Assembly (NCBI GenBank): GCA_032173965.1
Contig: CM063288.1
Coordinates: 18,008,501 to 18,072,500 of the forward strand
Direction of reading: 5' to 3'
Source: Sitta carolinensis
Lineage: Eukaryota > Chordata > Aves > Passeriformes > Sittidae
DNA length: 64,000 bases
In this document: positions 1 through 11,700 of the stretch, one piece after another
Layout of the letters: every line of letters starts with the position of its first letter
Position numbering within the stretch: position 1 is the stretch's first letter
The notes under the pieces: generated by a model
What the model was told of the DNA's origin: nothing
What the model saw: only the letters and a program-made list of their open reading frames with translations
Database searches by the model: none
Program-made: the position numbers and the translations under genes

Positions 1-3000
1 CAGTGTGTTATCTGCTAAAAGGTATCAGGAAAAGTGGAAGCCAAGAAGCTTACTGTTCCTAGGGAGGTTTGAAGTATGCATATTATATTTTCACTTTCTC
101 TGACAAAGCACCTTTATCTGTATTATTTTTTGCTATGATCAGATACATGTGTATCTCCAGTTTCCATGGGGAGTCAGTCTGGAAAGGTGGAGGCCAGCAC
201 AGCACCCTTTGATAAGGCTGTGCCCTGTTGCAATACTGTTGCTGTAGTGGTTACTGTGGAAGACTTCAGTGGAGGGCTGTCACTGGCAGCTTGTTCCAGC
301 CTTCACCTCAGGGCCAAGCAATGGCCCGTGTTCAGCGTGCTACCATGTGGAACAGGGGAGATGAAGTGAGGCAGTTGCTCCTCATACCTTTGTGATGCTT
401 TGGAAGTGAGGCAAAACAATATTCCTCTGCACAGGCAATCAACACCATGTTTGCTTCCTGGTCCTGCACAAGGTGGGAGAACAGCTGAAAGACTGTCTGC
501 TTTTGCTGTAGGTTCCCTCACCATCTTTGCCTACCTCTGGCAGATGATGGCATGGTCACTCTTCAAAAGCTCTTGGTACACCTTGATGCAAAGGAGTCAT
601 GGATGTGCCCGAAGGGCCTCCCGAACACAAGAGGTGGCATGGTGCTAGTCAGGCATTGTGGAGAACTCTTCTGAGTCTGCTGCACAGATTTGGGCAAGAT
701 ACTCTGACATGAAAAGGTCTTCTGAACTGCTTGGCAGGAGTCAAATAGGGCAGGTGAGGTATTGCCATTGTTTCCAGAGTTCAGGGAATTAATGCATTTC
801 CAGTGTCCGGTGGCTGCATAACTAAGGGAACAGAAACAATTTAACAGCTACTGCAATTTGTTTTCATTCTAGGATTGCATTTTTCAGGGAGTAATAGTGA
901 GATATATCAAATTGTTGACCCTTTGAAAGTGGGCTTCAACATAAATTAATTGTTGTGTAAAAAAATGAATTTTATGTTTACACTGCAATTTGTCCTTGAA
1001 ATGGAGGCTCAATTAGAGTTTCAATGATTTACTAAAGACATTTTAAACATAATGTCCAAACAATGCAACATAAATTAAACATGATGTAATTGAGTGTAAC
1101 ACTAAGTGCCTCATCACTGTTGATTCATGTGGAAATCACTGAAATTCTACTGATCATTATGCATTCATCCAGTATTAATGTAGATACCATATGTGCTTCC
1201 ATAGGGATTCTAATGTTACTCAGCATTCATTAAGTTTTAATGTACCATTAAAAAGGCATCAAAAGACCCATCTAAACACACTGCCACAAAGGTAGTTCAT
1301 TTAAAGACAGTTAAAACAGGATCTTTCACTTAAACATTGCAATACAAAGTAAGGTAACAATGAATCAGCAGAAACAGTTAGACTGCAAGCCAGAGTAGAG
1401 TGTTTGAACTTAAGGCAACACACTTTTACACTTTCCCTGTTATAGATTTCTGGACAGCTACTTGTATTTGTACACAAAAGTATTTATTATGCAAGTACAT
1501 GGTCATTACATTGAAATTAATGAATAAGTATATATCATATCCTTAATGTTTTAAGTTCTTTTTTCACTGGCCAGAGAACTGAAAAGATCACCTGTGAATC
1601 AGGTGATCACATCTGTGAATAAATAGGACTTCAAAAGATTCGATCCAGCTTGCTATTTAGTGCTTTAGAAGCATGACATACCAACTTTTGTCAAACTTTG
1701 GCCTTGTACAGAACAGGTATATCCTGTATTTGCTATAGCAAATAGCAAAAGGAGACATTAAAAAATATATGTGTCTAAGAGAAAAAAATCCTTTTCCCAA
1801 GATATTGAGTGAAATAAAGCATAGGCATTCTCAGACCTACATATTTGTTTCAGCAAACCTTGATGATATTTAATTGATGAAATGGCAAAAGTACACAAGC
1901 CTCAAATGCCCATGGCACAACTCCTGATGTTATGTAAAGATATGAGTGGCACAGAGAGCATGAATGGGGATTGATGAGTTAATGTCTCTTCCAGGAAATG
2001 CATTGGAGAGGATTAAATTAGGCTAGCAAGTAGAAGTTCAAACAAACAAAAAATTATTTTCTAAACAATGCATCATTAAGTCAAAGAACTCCATGTCACA
2101 CAGGAATGTGTCTCTGTTCAAAGTTTACAGAAGTTGAAAAAATAAGTTGCAAAGCTCTTGAACAAGACTATTTAAGACTATAAAATACAGAGAAATCATA
2201 TTCACTTTGGCATTCTCAGAGCCAAAAATCCTTGAAGGCTTAGCATACTTGGGGGTAAGTATTCCTTTGTGTATTTTATAATCTTAAGGTTTTCCCTAAG
2301 CATATACTTTTGATCACTGTCAAAAGCCAGATAACCAGCTAAATAAACCTTCAGTTTGCCCCAGCTTAACTATTTTTTCTTTATGCTCTAAACCTAGAGC
2401 AGCCTATTGCTTGAAGATAGAATGATTAATCACTTGAATTCACGTAGCGACTTTTGTGTTGAAACATGGTTATGTCATCCTAATCAGTTTTTTTTTTTTT
2501 TAACTAAAGCAATCATATTCCTTTAATCTCTCTTGACATGGTTTCTAAAGGTCTTGTTTTATTGTCTCACCCAAATTGCCTTCCACTGTTAGATAAGCAA
2601 TCTAAAGAGTTAGAATTCAATCTAAAATTCTGCTGCTTTTAGCATCTTTATTTTTCACTTGATTTGTTTGATTCCTGCTTGTGTCGTTTTTCCCACTGAT
2701 GATCAAGCAACTCACATTTCATATCACCTCCAAATAAAGTTTTTAAAGTAGTGTAATAGTTACACAAGGCACACCTACTTCCTTTTCCTGACAATATGGT
2801 CTAGCAGACACTTCCATGCACATTTTCAGCCTTTTATCTTTAGTTGGCAGCAAAGATTATGTCTTTTATGTCCATTGAACTTTCAAGCACACCTGACAGT
2901 CTAAAATATTTTCTTTTACTTCAGATGTTTTCTTTAAAAGAACACAACAGACAGAGTTTGAATAAAGTGAAAAAACCCCAAAATTAAGTCATTTACAGGT

Positions 3001-6000
3001 AGAGCCTTGCAGCCCATGTCCCCCAGACCTTCCTCTCTCAGGGTTCCTTTTCCTGAGGGGCCAAGCCCTAGGTGAACTCGATACATAGAGCTTTTGCCTG
3101 TGTCTCACGGTAGCTTCTGTTAAAGCTCTTAACACAGCTCACAGTAGAGCTCAGGCAGAGGTTACACAGATGTGTAAGAGATGGTCAAAACATGCTTAAA
3201 GAGCTGGGGCCACCAGCAGCTCCAGTGCCTTCTGACCATACAAGAAGCACCCTGGCACTAGTACTGCTTTTGAGAAGGGTTAACAGTATGCTACTCCTTG
3301 ACAGTGAGACCCCTACCTGTGCACCTTTACTGGGTGCCCAGCTTGCTCCCGGTCCTCTGCAATTTAAAAAGGAAGTTTTCTGAAACCCACATCTTCAGCC
3401 TTTTCTTCACCTCCTTGTTTGGTTTACATGCTGAAGTTTAGAATTGCAGCAGCTTGGCATTCATAGCATAGGAGAATTTCCTTTTTGGTACATGCGCTTT
3501 GAAACTGCAGGTGGCCAAATACACTTCAGTTAGTAGAATGCAAGTGTTTAATTAGCTTTTAGCAATTGAAGTAATGGAATAGTGTCTGCTGATCACACCA
3601 ATCATACTGTTTAACCAAAGGTGACCAACTGCAGCTCCTGCATTCCATCTCCCCATTTAGTTCAAGTATTTAATTTAGAAAACTGCAATCAGTTTAACTA
3701 TTTAAAATATTTCTGTTGTATTGTATAAATGCAAAGCTGTATAAATCACAGTTATATAAAGCCTTAAGCAAATGTGAAATAACTTCATTTTTTCTTTTTT
3801 TGCCACTTCAGATTATGTGTGACTATAGCCTGTTAGATTGTAGTCTTACTTGCTCAGAATCACATAGGGGAAAAAAAAGGAAAAAGTGACACTAAACAAA
3901 AAGGCAGAGACATATAGCTAAGGGAAAATTAAGAAATTCTGAGTACAGCTATAGTTTATTAAATATATTTTAACTGGAAATATTTTAACAATTAGAAAGT
4001 ACGCTAGTGGCTAATATACACCAGCAATAGCAGACTGACTACATTAGCATTTGCAAAAAGCCACTGTTGGCCAGATTTTTTGTTACAGGTTCTGTGGACT
4101 TCATCTCTCCCTCTGCCCTGAGCTGACTATATGCTTCAATTCCTTTACTCCTCTGGATGCTGGCCACCGCACAGACAAGCCTCGTCTTTAACGCTCGCAT
4201 TCCTTAAACTGTTCTGCCACCTGGGAAGATTTCCTTGGATGGCTGGTATTTTAGTGTGTTCTTGTTGCTCTGGCTGGGATGACATCAAAGGTAACAGGCA
4301 AAGCAAAATGTACTGAGAACAACTGGTAAATTAGATGAAGAGATTAAAGAAAATTTATTCCATCAGTCTGGAAGACTAGGAATTTCTGAATTCTAGTATT
4401 GTCTTAACAATGACAGCTTACATACCATGTTTTTTATTCGTATTAACAGTGACCCAACTCTCAGTAAAAAGCATACCAGTTGTTCTGGGTTCCACCCTAC
4501 CCCTAGAACTCCTGTTGTAAGCATTGTTTGGGAATGCCCAGACTCGTGGAAACTAATGCTTTAGAAATCACCAAGCAGATTTGTTGAAACAGAAGAGGTT
4601 TTCTTCACTCAGAACAGATGCTTTCAACAAAACAGTTCCTAAAAATACACTCATTGCACAGTCACAAACTGGTAACAAGCAAACATCATTGGCATTCGTG
4701 TATAGTGACACTGCTATGTTATGGACACAGGACTGTTCTCAAAGTTTAGGAAGTTCACAGAAGAATTAGCAACTTACATTCCAGTTAAACTCTTTGGGAT
4801 TCCTTTTGGCACTAGAGTTCTTTTTCAGTTGGGAATGATACAGCCCTTGTTATTTCCAGGTCCATATATGCACAATCACTCTGAATTAATACTAATAATA
4901 CTAAGTTGAAATTTCCTTAAATTACTAATGTCCTTTTTGGATACATTTATGTTTCCTTTTCCCAATGCTAAGAGATTTTCTTCCATCAATATGTTAGAAA
5001 ATGTGGAACATGCTGTTCAATAAAAGTATCCCGATCAAAAAAAGCAAACTTCTTTTTATCTCTAGCTCATCCCTTCTCCTTTCCCCTCCCACTATTTTTT
5101 TTCTCTTAACTGTCTTGAATCATTTAGGAATAATTTTGTCCATTGACAGTTTTGGTAGTCTTTTCATGGTGGTGGAGGGACACGAGAAGAGAAGTGTTCA
5201 TCTCCTCTTTCACTTCCACACTAGCTATTGTACTTAGTGAATGTGAGGTTTAATACAAATAAAAATAAGAAAACTATATATCTCTTCCAAATATGCTCCT
5301 TGAAGACATAAACCACCAACAAGGTAAACTGCTTGTGTTAATAAGTAGGAACAGATGACAAAAAGTAATGCAACTTTAGGTACAAAATACTGCAATAGAC
5401 TCTTGACAAAGGGTTTCTGTGTTAGTTCCTATACCATACAGCTCTTTCAAGGAAGACAAAACCAAATTAAGTATTTAAGTTTTTAACAAGCATAGTTTCC
5501 CATACTTGCAAATTTCATGTTACTTTAACAAGGACACCTTCCTTCTCACAAAGCTACCTAATTAGAAATTTTGAAGAAAAAAATATCCATCTTGGCTGTG
5601 ATTTTCAACTGGCTCGTGTAAAATAATCCCCATAGGAATGTTTTTTCAATCAGAAGCTGTGAACCATTTCCATTGATATTGCTACAGCTTTGCTTTATCA
5701 CCAAAATAGACTTCATAAGGAATCTGTCTACAACAAGTGATATTTCAGCTATGCCATTAGCATCCAAGTGCTAGCAGAACACCACAGCTCCAGAACCTCA
5801 GACCATTCACAGCATCCACAAAGAACTGGTACCAGTAGGTCATAATGCACCTTCACTGGGCCCTGCTGTTTTGTCTGGACAATTACACTGGCATTTCATG
5901 TACTTCAGTATCCTGACTTTTTTTCCTAAACGTTTTGACTGTCAGTGGATTATAAGAGGTATGGCCTAAGTAGTTGCCTCCTGCTGGAAGACGTGTATCT

Positions 6001-7189
6001 GTGATACATGTTGTCCAAATTGCAGGTATTCTTGGGCTCACAAAACAGTCTGTTTACCCTGCACGTAAGGTATCCACAACAAAAACTAAATGCTATCTAG
6101 CTTGGGCTTGCAGTTACTAGAAACACTTACTTGCTACTTGAGCACAAATGTTTTTATGGTTGAATAATGAATAAATACAACAAGTTCATCAACAAGAGTT
6201 TCTCTAGTAGACTTTAATAAAAGAGTGTAAGAAAAAAAGCATCTGTAGAAATAGAACAGCAAGATTTAAAAATGTCTGACATATACATGTTGGAAGAAGA
6301 GGGAAAGAAAGATTTGCTAAACAAAATTGCCAGCTAGTAACAAAAAGTCTCATTGAAGAGTTTCACAGTACTATAGCAAGTGTAGACATTTCAGTTAGTT
6401 ATCAAGCAATTTCTGTTACATGAAGAAGAAATCCTAAAATTCAAGCAAGGTGGTTTTAATCTCTGTTACATGATAAGATGATATTAGCCTTCAGGAGTTC
6501 ACATGAAAAGGCAGTTTATTTTTAATATATGGAACTAATAAACATACAGTAGTACAGTTTTGTAGTCAAAGCTAAAGACAAGAACAAAGTATGTTTATTT
6601 CAACTGTCCCCAAAACAAGAAATTGGACTTTGTTGATTTGTTTGAGAAAGTGAAACATCATATATATTTGTATTAGCACAGATGGAGATTAAAATAATTT
6701 TATGAAATAACTTTGGTCACCTTGGCAGAGAATACCAACATTTGAAAAAAGCCCTGTTACCTCCATGCACCCAAAGTACAAGGAAGAGACTCTTTGCAGT
6801 GCTACACCTTCTCTGGCAGTTACAGATCAGCATGGTGCATAGGAATGCCTAAAACACAGACTTCAAATACCACAACAAGCACACACTAGAATCCAGGGAG
6901 CAAATTACAATTTTCAAGTCTGTCCCTCAAGACACAGCGAATTCTAGAATGTAAGCCCCAGTTAGGAAGTATCTTCCATCTCACTGTTTTCAAGTGAAGG
7001 TTGAAACTTTCTCTTGCAGTCAGACCCTGAAACGAGATTGTTTGAACTACCATGTGAGCTTCCCCCACCCCCAGAATGAACTCTTCATTGGAGACAAGAA
7101 CAAAGAGGAGCTGGAAGTGGTAACACATTGACAAGGGACTAAGATACAGGAGAGAAAACAGGAGAGAACAGCAATGAAAAAATGATCAT
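1..7189. other. 3' flank of COBLL1, no gene recognised
   Basis: No open frame here has recognisable protein similarity or splice context. Segments at about 160-800 and 3000-3400 are GC-richer than their surroundings and could be old transposon remains or part of a neighbouring transcript, but I cannot name them. In mammals GRB14 is the next gene on this side; no GRB14 exon is recognisable here. A 14-T run lies at 2488-2501. Confidence 0.5.
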
Positions 7190-8624
7190 CAGATCTCTAT
7201 GTATTTTTATTTACTAAAACATTCCTTAAAAGGTTTCAGCATTAAATTAACACCATAACTTGTGATCAGTAATTGACTCTGTACTAGAACCGTAATTAGA
7301 CCTCTCTGAGATTATTGCACAAAAACCTGGCAGCAAACAATTTGAAAATGCACATACAGATCAGTTTCTGAAACTGAGTTACATAATATTTCTAAAGTAC
7401 AAAATAGATATATTGTTAAAGAATAGAAATTAAAACCAATTGCTTAATTTTAAATCAAGTCCAGCACAAAAATATTTTAATATGGCAAATACCCCAAGAC
7501 TTGCTGCATCCATCCATAATGGAGCTATTTCATCATGAATGTGATCATACTTCCACCCCCTCCCCAAAATGTATCATCTTGACAAGAAACTCTAAATAGA
7601 TAAAATATCATGTGAAACATTTTCTTTTAATATGTATTCCCATTTTGGTATTTAATGCTTAATCTATAAATAGATGCACTCTGACACAAGCATGAGTTAT
7701 GTGGTTTTGTGCTGTTTTAAGATTAAAATATTGCATATGAATAAATCCAAAGCAGTTAATTTTATAGTTATATTTCTAGTGAAAAAATATTCTATTTCAT
7801 TAAGTATCAAAACTGGAATTTGTTTTTTATTAGTAAGTGACTATATGTTGATGACTACTTAAAAATGTAATTAGGTCACAAGAAGTATTGCCTGAGTGGT
7901 AGGGAAATGCTATATGCAGATATTTAAAGAGTAGTTGAGAAATACCATGTAGTACTATTGTTAAGAAAAGGTTTTGAGTAGTACAAAAGTTTCCAATAAT
8001 TTATGTCCTGATTTTTTTGTGTGTGTGCTACCAGGAAAAAAAATTACAGGAGAGTAAAAAAATGAATCAAAATACATATCCCAACTACTCTCTGCTAAAG
8101 GAACAAAACCATCAATTTTTCAGACAGAAACAAAGTATTGCATTGAATTAAGATTTCTACTAATTACAATTTTAATTTAATAAAGTAATATGGAGGCAAC
8201 ATGTGGTAGATTTAAGTTCATACAATCTGTTAAAGTAATACACAATTGAAAATTAATTATTTGATCTAAAACTTCTCGATTGCTTCCAATATGTAATTTC
8301 AGCATAGTGCTACATATTGTTCAGTCTCGAAGGCTAAAATCAAGAATCTTCAATTTTCATTCTATCATAAGCAAAGCTCACCTACACCTCATCTGAAAAC
8401 CTTTTAGCAGCATAGTCAGCTTTATAAAGAGAAAGGCAAAATATTACTATAATTTACATACTCTAATAATCTTTTCAAGGCATCAAAAGACCCAGCTTGA
8501 AATTGTTATAACCATTGACAAAAATATATTAACATATATTTGCATTTACACTTTCAAAATTTTGTAGTTAGTATTAAGTTGGCCTATGAAGCAGTAGTAA
8601 AGTGCAAAATATTTGGTATAATAT
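7190..8624 (-). other. COBLL1: Probable COBLL1 3'UTR
   Basis: This AT-rich sequence follows the stop codon without an obvious splice donor. A minus-strand AATAAA at 7211-7206 is followed downstream by a T-rich stretch (7140-7180, with TTTTTT and TGTTTTC), a plausible cleavage context about 1.4 kb after the stop. Further AATAAA hexamers occur at 6599-6594 and 6520-6515, so longer ends are possible. The true end cannot be set without transcript data. Confidence 0.35.
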
Positions 8625-8711
8625 CTAGGGATTAGGCTTAGCTTCTGTGGAACACAAAGGATTAAGCCTGGCTCTTCCATTGACAGCTATGGTGTTTGAT
8701 GGAGGACCAAC
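8625..8711 (-). CDS. COBLL1: COBLL1 last coding exon and stop
   Basis: After acceptor ctgcctccag|GTT the exon encodes 28 residues, [20 protein letters not shown] then STEAKPNP, and stops at TAG (8627-8625). PSNTIxVNGRxRL matches the C-terminal tail of COBLL1 after the WH2 motif, and phase 0 fits the preceding exon. The extreme C-terminus differs from the human one. Confidence 0.93.
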   Translation of the reverse strand, partial: VGPPSNTIAVNGRARLNPLCSTEAKPNP

Positions 8712-11700
8712 CTGGAGGCAGAATGGGGAAAAAAAAAGAAAAAGAAAAAAAATTAAAGAAATGTTAACCTAAATTTCCAGATTTTTATCACTCTGTTACA
8801 CCATGTTACCTCATTCAGTGTTTTTCCCATTGCAATGGAAGACCTCCTCTATGATTTCTTAACTAAGCATGTTTCCACTACAGAAGTGGAAACAGAAGAC
8901 ATTACTTAAAAAATATTTTTTCCTGACTAAAAATTTCATGTATAACTATTCAAAAGACACATAAATTTTAGTCCTGGTTTCATAGAAGTATTTCAAAAAC
9001 ATCACTAAACCAAATATTTTTTTTAATAAATATTGAATAGACCTGATTTCTTATTAAATCTTCTAACACTTCTTTATGCCACTGTAATGTTTCTTTTATC
9101 AGAAGCAAACCATAACTTTTAGTACAGACAGCCAAAGCCTGGTTTTCAGTGGAACTGCATAACCCAACAACTCCAACAGGAGTTAATGGGAGCTGTAGAT
9201 GCTCCACAGCCATGAGAACCACATACCACAGCACACAGTTTACTAAACACAATGAAAACATTCTCAAGAGAAAAATCGTTAAAAAGAAACCTCGCTTGAC
9301 CCATTTTAGGTTAGTAATTACTGAGGGCCCTATTGAACAGGAAAGACATCAACACAAAAGGCCACAGATCTCAGCACTGCAAACTCACAACATATTAAGT
9401 AAAACAGAGGGTGAAAAAAATTAAAGAACTTGGCAAGTGGTGCCAGTATTTTATTTTTTAAATGACTCTCAGAGCTGCAAGAAAAGAGAGTATGGTAACA
9501 GGTGAAAAGAGAAGCAAGCACCTGATGGACATCTCTCATTATTCAAATGGATCAGATTATTACTCCTTTTCCTGACTGCAGGACGATACTGGAAGCTATG
9601 AGGCATATGCCTTCTACAAGTCCTTTCAATTCTCAAAAGTGCTTTTGGGTAAAAATAACTTATTGATACAAAATGCTTAATTTCTCTGTTCTACTACTGC
9701 CAGTTCTCCATGTTAAACATAAAATGAGACCATGTTTTTATTAAATTTGCTGTAGGCCAAAAAAATCTCTTTGTGCTGTCAGACATACCTGTACCACAGC
9801 ATATGCACTCTGAGAGTGAAAAGAACAGCATGTACAATTTTATGCTTGGCAAAACTTCAGTGAGTTCTTCACTGCATTTTGTTTGTGTTCCAGAGGTTTT
9901 TTTAAGCCTGGTTCAGATTTCTGAGCTGCAGACTGCTCTTCTTTATGGTTACAGCTTCTTCATTATTATAATTTCTTCTTAAAAAGTACAGCCCTTTCAT
10001 CACCCCAGTCTCAACATGTAATTTACTGACAAAGCATATCTCCCACCCACAAAAGTGAAAGGGAAGGGAAAACCAATTTCAGTCATTATCTCTCTCCCCT
10101 TCCTCATGCCATTCTTGTACCTAGACTGATATATGGGTCAACTCTACACTAAGAACATTTCTATTAAAAAGAATGAATAAATAAATGAAGTGTCATATTA
10201 TACAAAATGTAATTATGCACTAGAAAAAAAAAAAATCTTAAAAATATATGCAAATGAAATCCACACAGTATTTCTGGTAGAGACAATTTTACCTCTAACA
10301 GATTATGAACAATACAGCGTTTTCTTCATCTAATCCTGTTTCTAGTATGATTACTGACACGTAGTTAGAAGCAATTCTACAATGTATTATATACCATTTT
10401 TACTGACTAGAGATCAAACCCTACTTGAGCATGCTTGCAACTTTTACAGGAAACTCAGTCTTCCTTTTCACTATAGAAAGGAAGGGAGATTTGCAAGCCT
10501 CAGAGAGGCTGCTGCACTACTACACTGAAACAAAAACCTAAAAAATGAAATGTTCCACTATCTGACCATTCACTGCAAGACTTTGACCCAAGGGAATCAA
10601 AGACTTCCACAAAACAAACAAAAATGTCCCTTGTATCCACCTATGACACCTCATTAGTTTCTTTCAAGTGGAAAAGGGAAGAAAAACAAAAAACTGAATT
10701 TCTCTTACTTTCTGCAATGAAAAATTATTCCTGAAAACAGAATGCAAAATACTAATGTGAATCCAAGAAAACTTTGTGAATTGTCTGGTTGCAAACTTAA
10801 AGCAGTACACATCTTAAAAATGTAGACTGTTTTACCCAATGAGAGATATGCAGGTTAATTATTGGAGGGGAATTTTTTAACCAGAATGGGTAGGAGAAGA
10901 TGGTCCTTCTAGGACTGTTGTCAAAACATTGAGAAATGTCTTAGTCATGATGCCTAACAGATTAAGGACCTGATAAAGTCCAATAGATAGGAAAATAATC
11001 TTCAGAACTGTGTTGTCTGCCTACAAAAGGCTGCAGCCACTTCAGGTCTAGAACAAAGCTGCTCAGCAGGTTTCTAAAGCCATACCATTTCAAATTGTGT
11101 AAACACAAACAAGTCAGATTTTATGGACGAGATACTTAACTGATAACCTAGAGATTCCTATTTCATTTCAGGAAGATTTTGATTACATTTGTACTGTATG
11201 AAAATAGAGATATTTGAAGCTCTGTGGGTGCATTCACCAGTCTATTCTGCAAAATTGACCCTTTTCCCCACCTCCTTTCCCATTGTTAAGAGACCTCCTG
11301 GCAGCAGTTTGTGCCAAAACTATCTGCTTTTAGAATCAGGCATTAGTATGGTAATTTTGAAGGAAGTACCATGAGTTCTTTGATTTGGATGCAATGATGA
11401 AAACTCACCCTTTTCAATTTGGCAGCAGCTTCTCCAGAGCGGATGGCAGCCAGCAAGCTCTGGTGGATCTGTTCGGGGTCAGCGCGCGGGAGCGTCATCG
11501 CGGTTTGTTTCTTAGTGACAGGGCGTGGGTGGTCAGGGGAAGCACCTGACTGCGCCTGACTCTTCTGCTCACTCTGCACATGGCTGCCTTTCTATAAAGG
11601 GAGGAAGTGGAAGGAAAAGAAGCCAAAAACTTTTAATCTGAATTAGTTATAAATGGAAATCTGAATCAACCTGGCACAACGTTGCATAGCAAACTGCTGC

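Noticed and set aside
1586..1608. Perfect 9-bp inverted repeat with CACCTG/CAGGTG on its two arms
   Set aside because: About two 9-bp hairpins with short loops are expected by chance in 64 kb, so the paired E-boxes alone are not evidence of a regulatory element.
1729..1742. 14-bp perfect palindrome TTTGCTATAGCAAA
   Set aside because: A single AT-rich palindrome of this size is not remarkable, and no neighbouring feature explains it.
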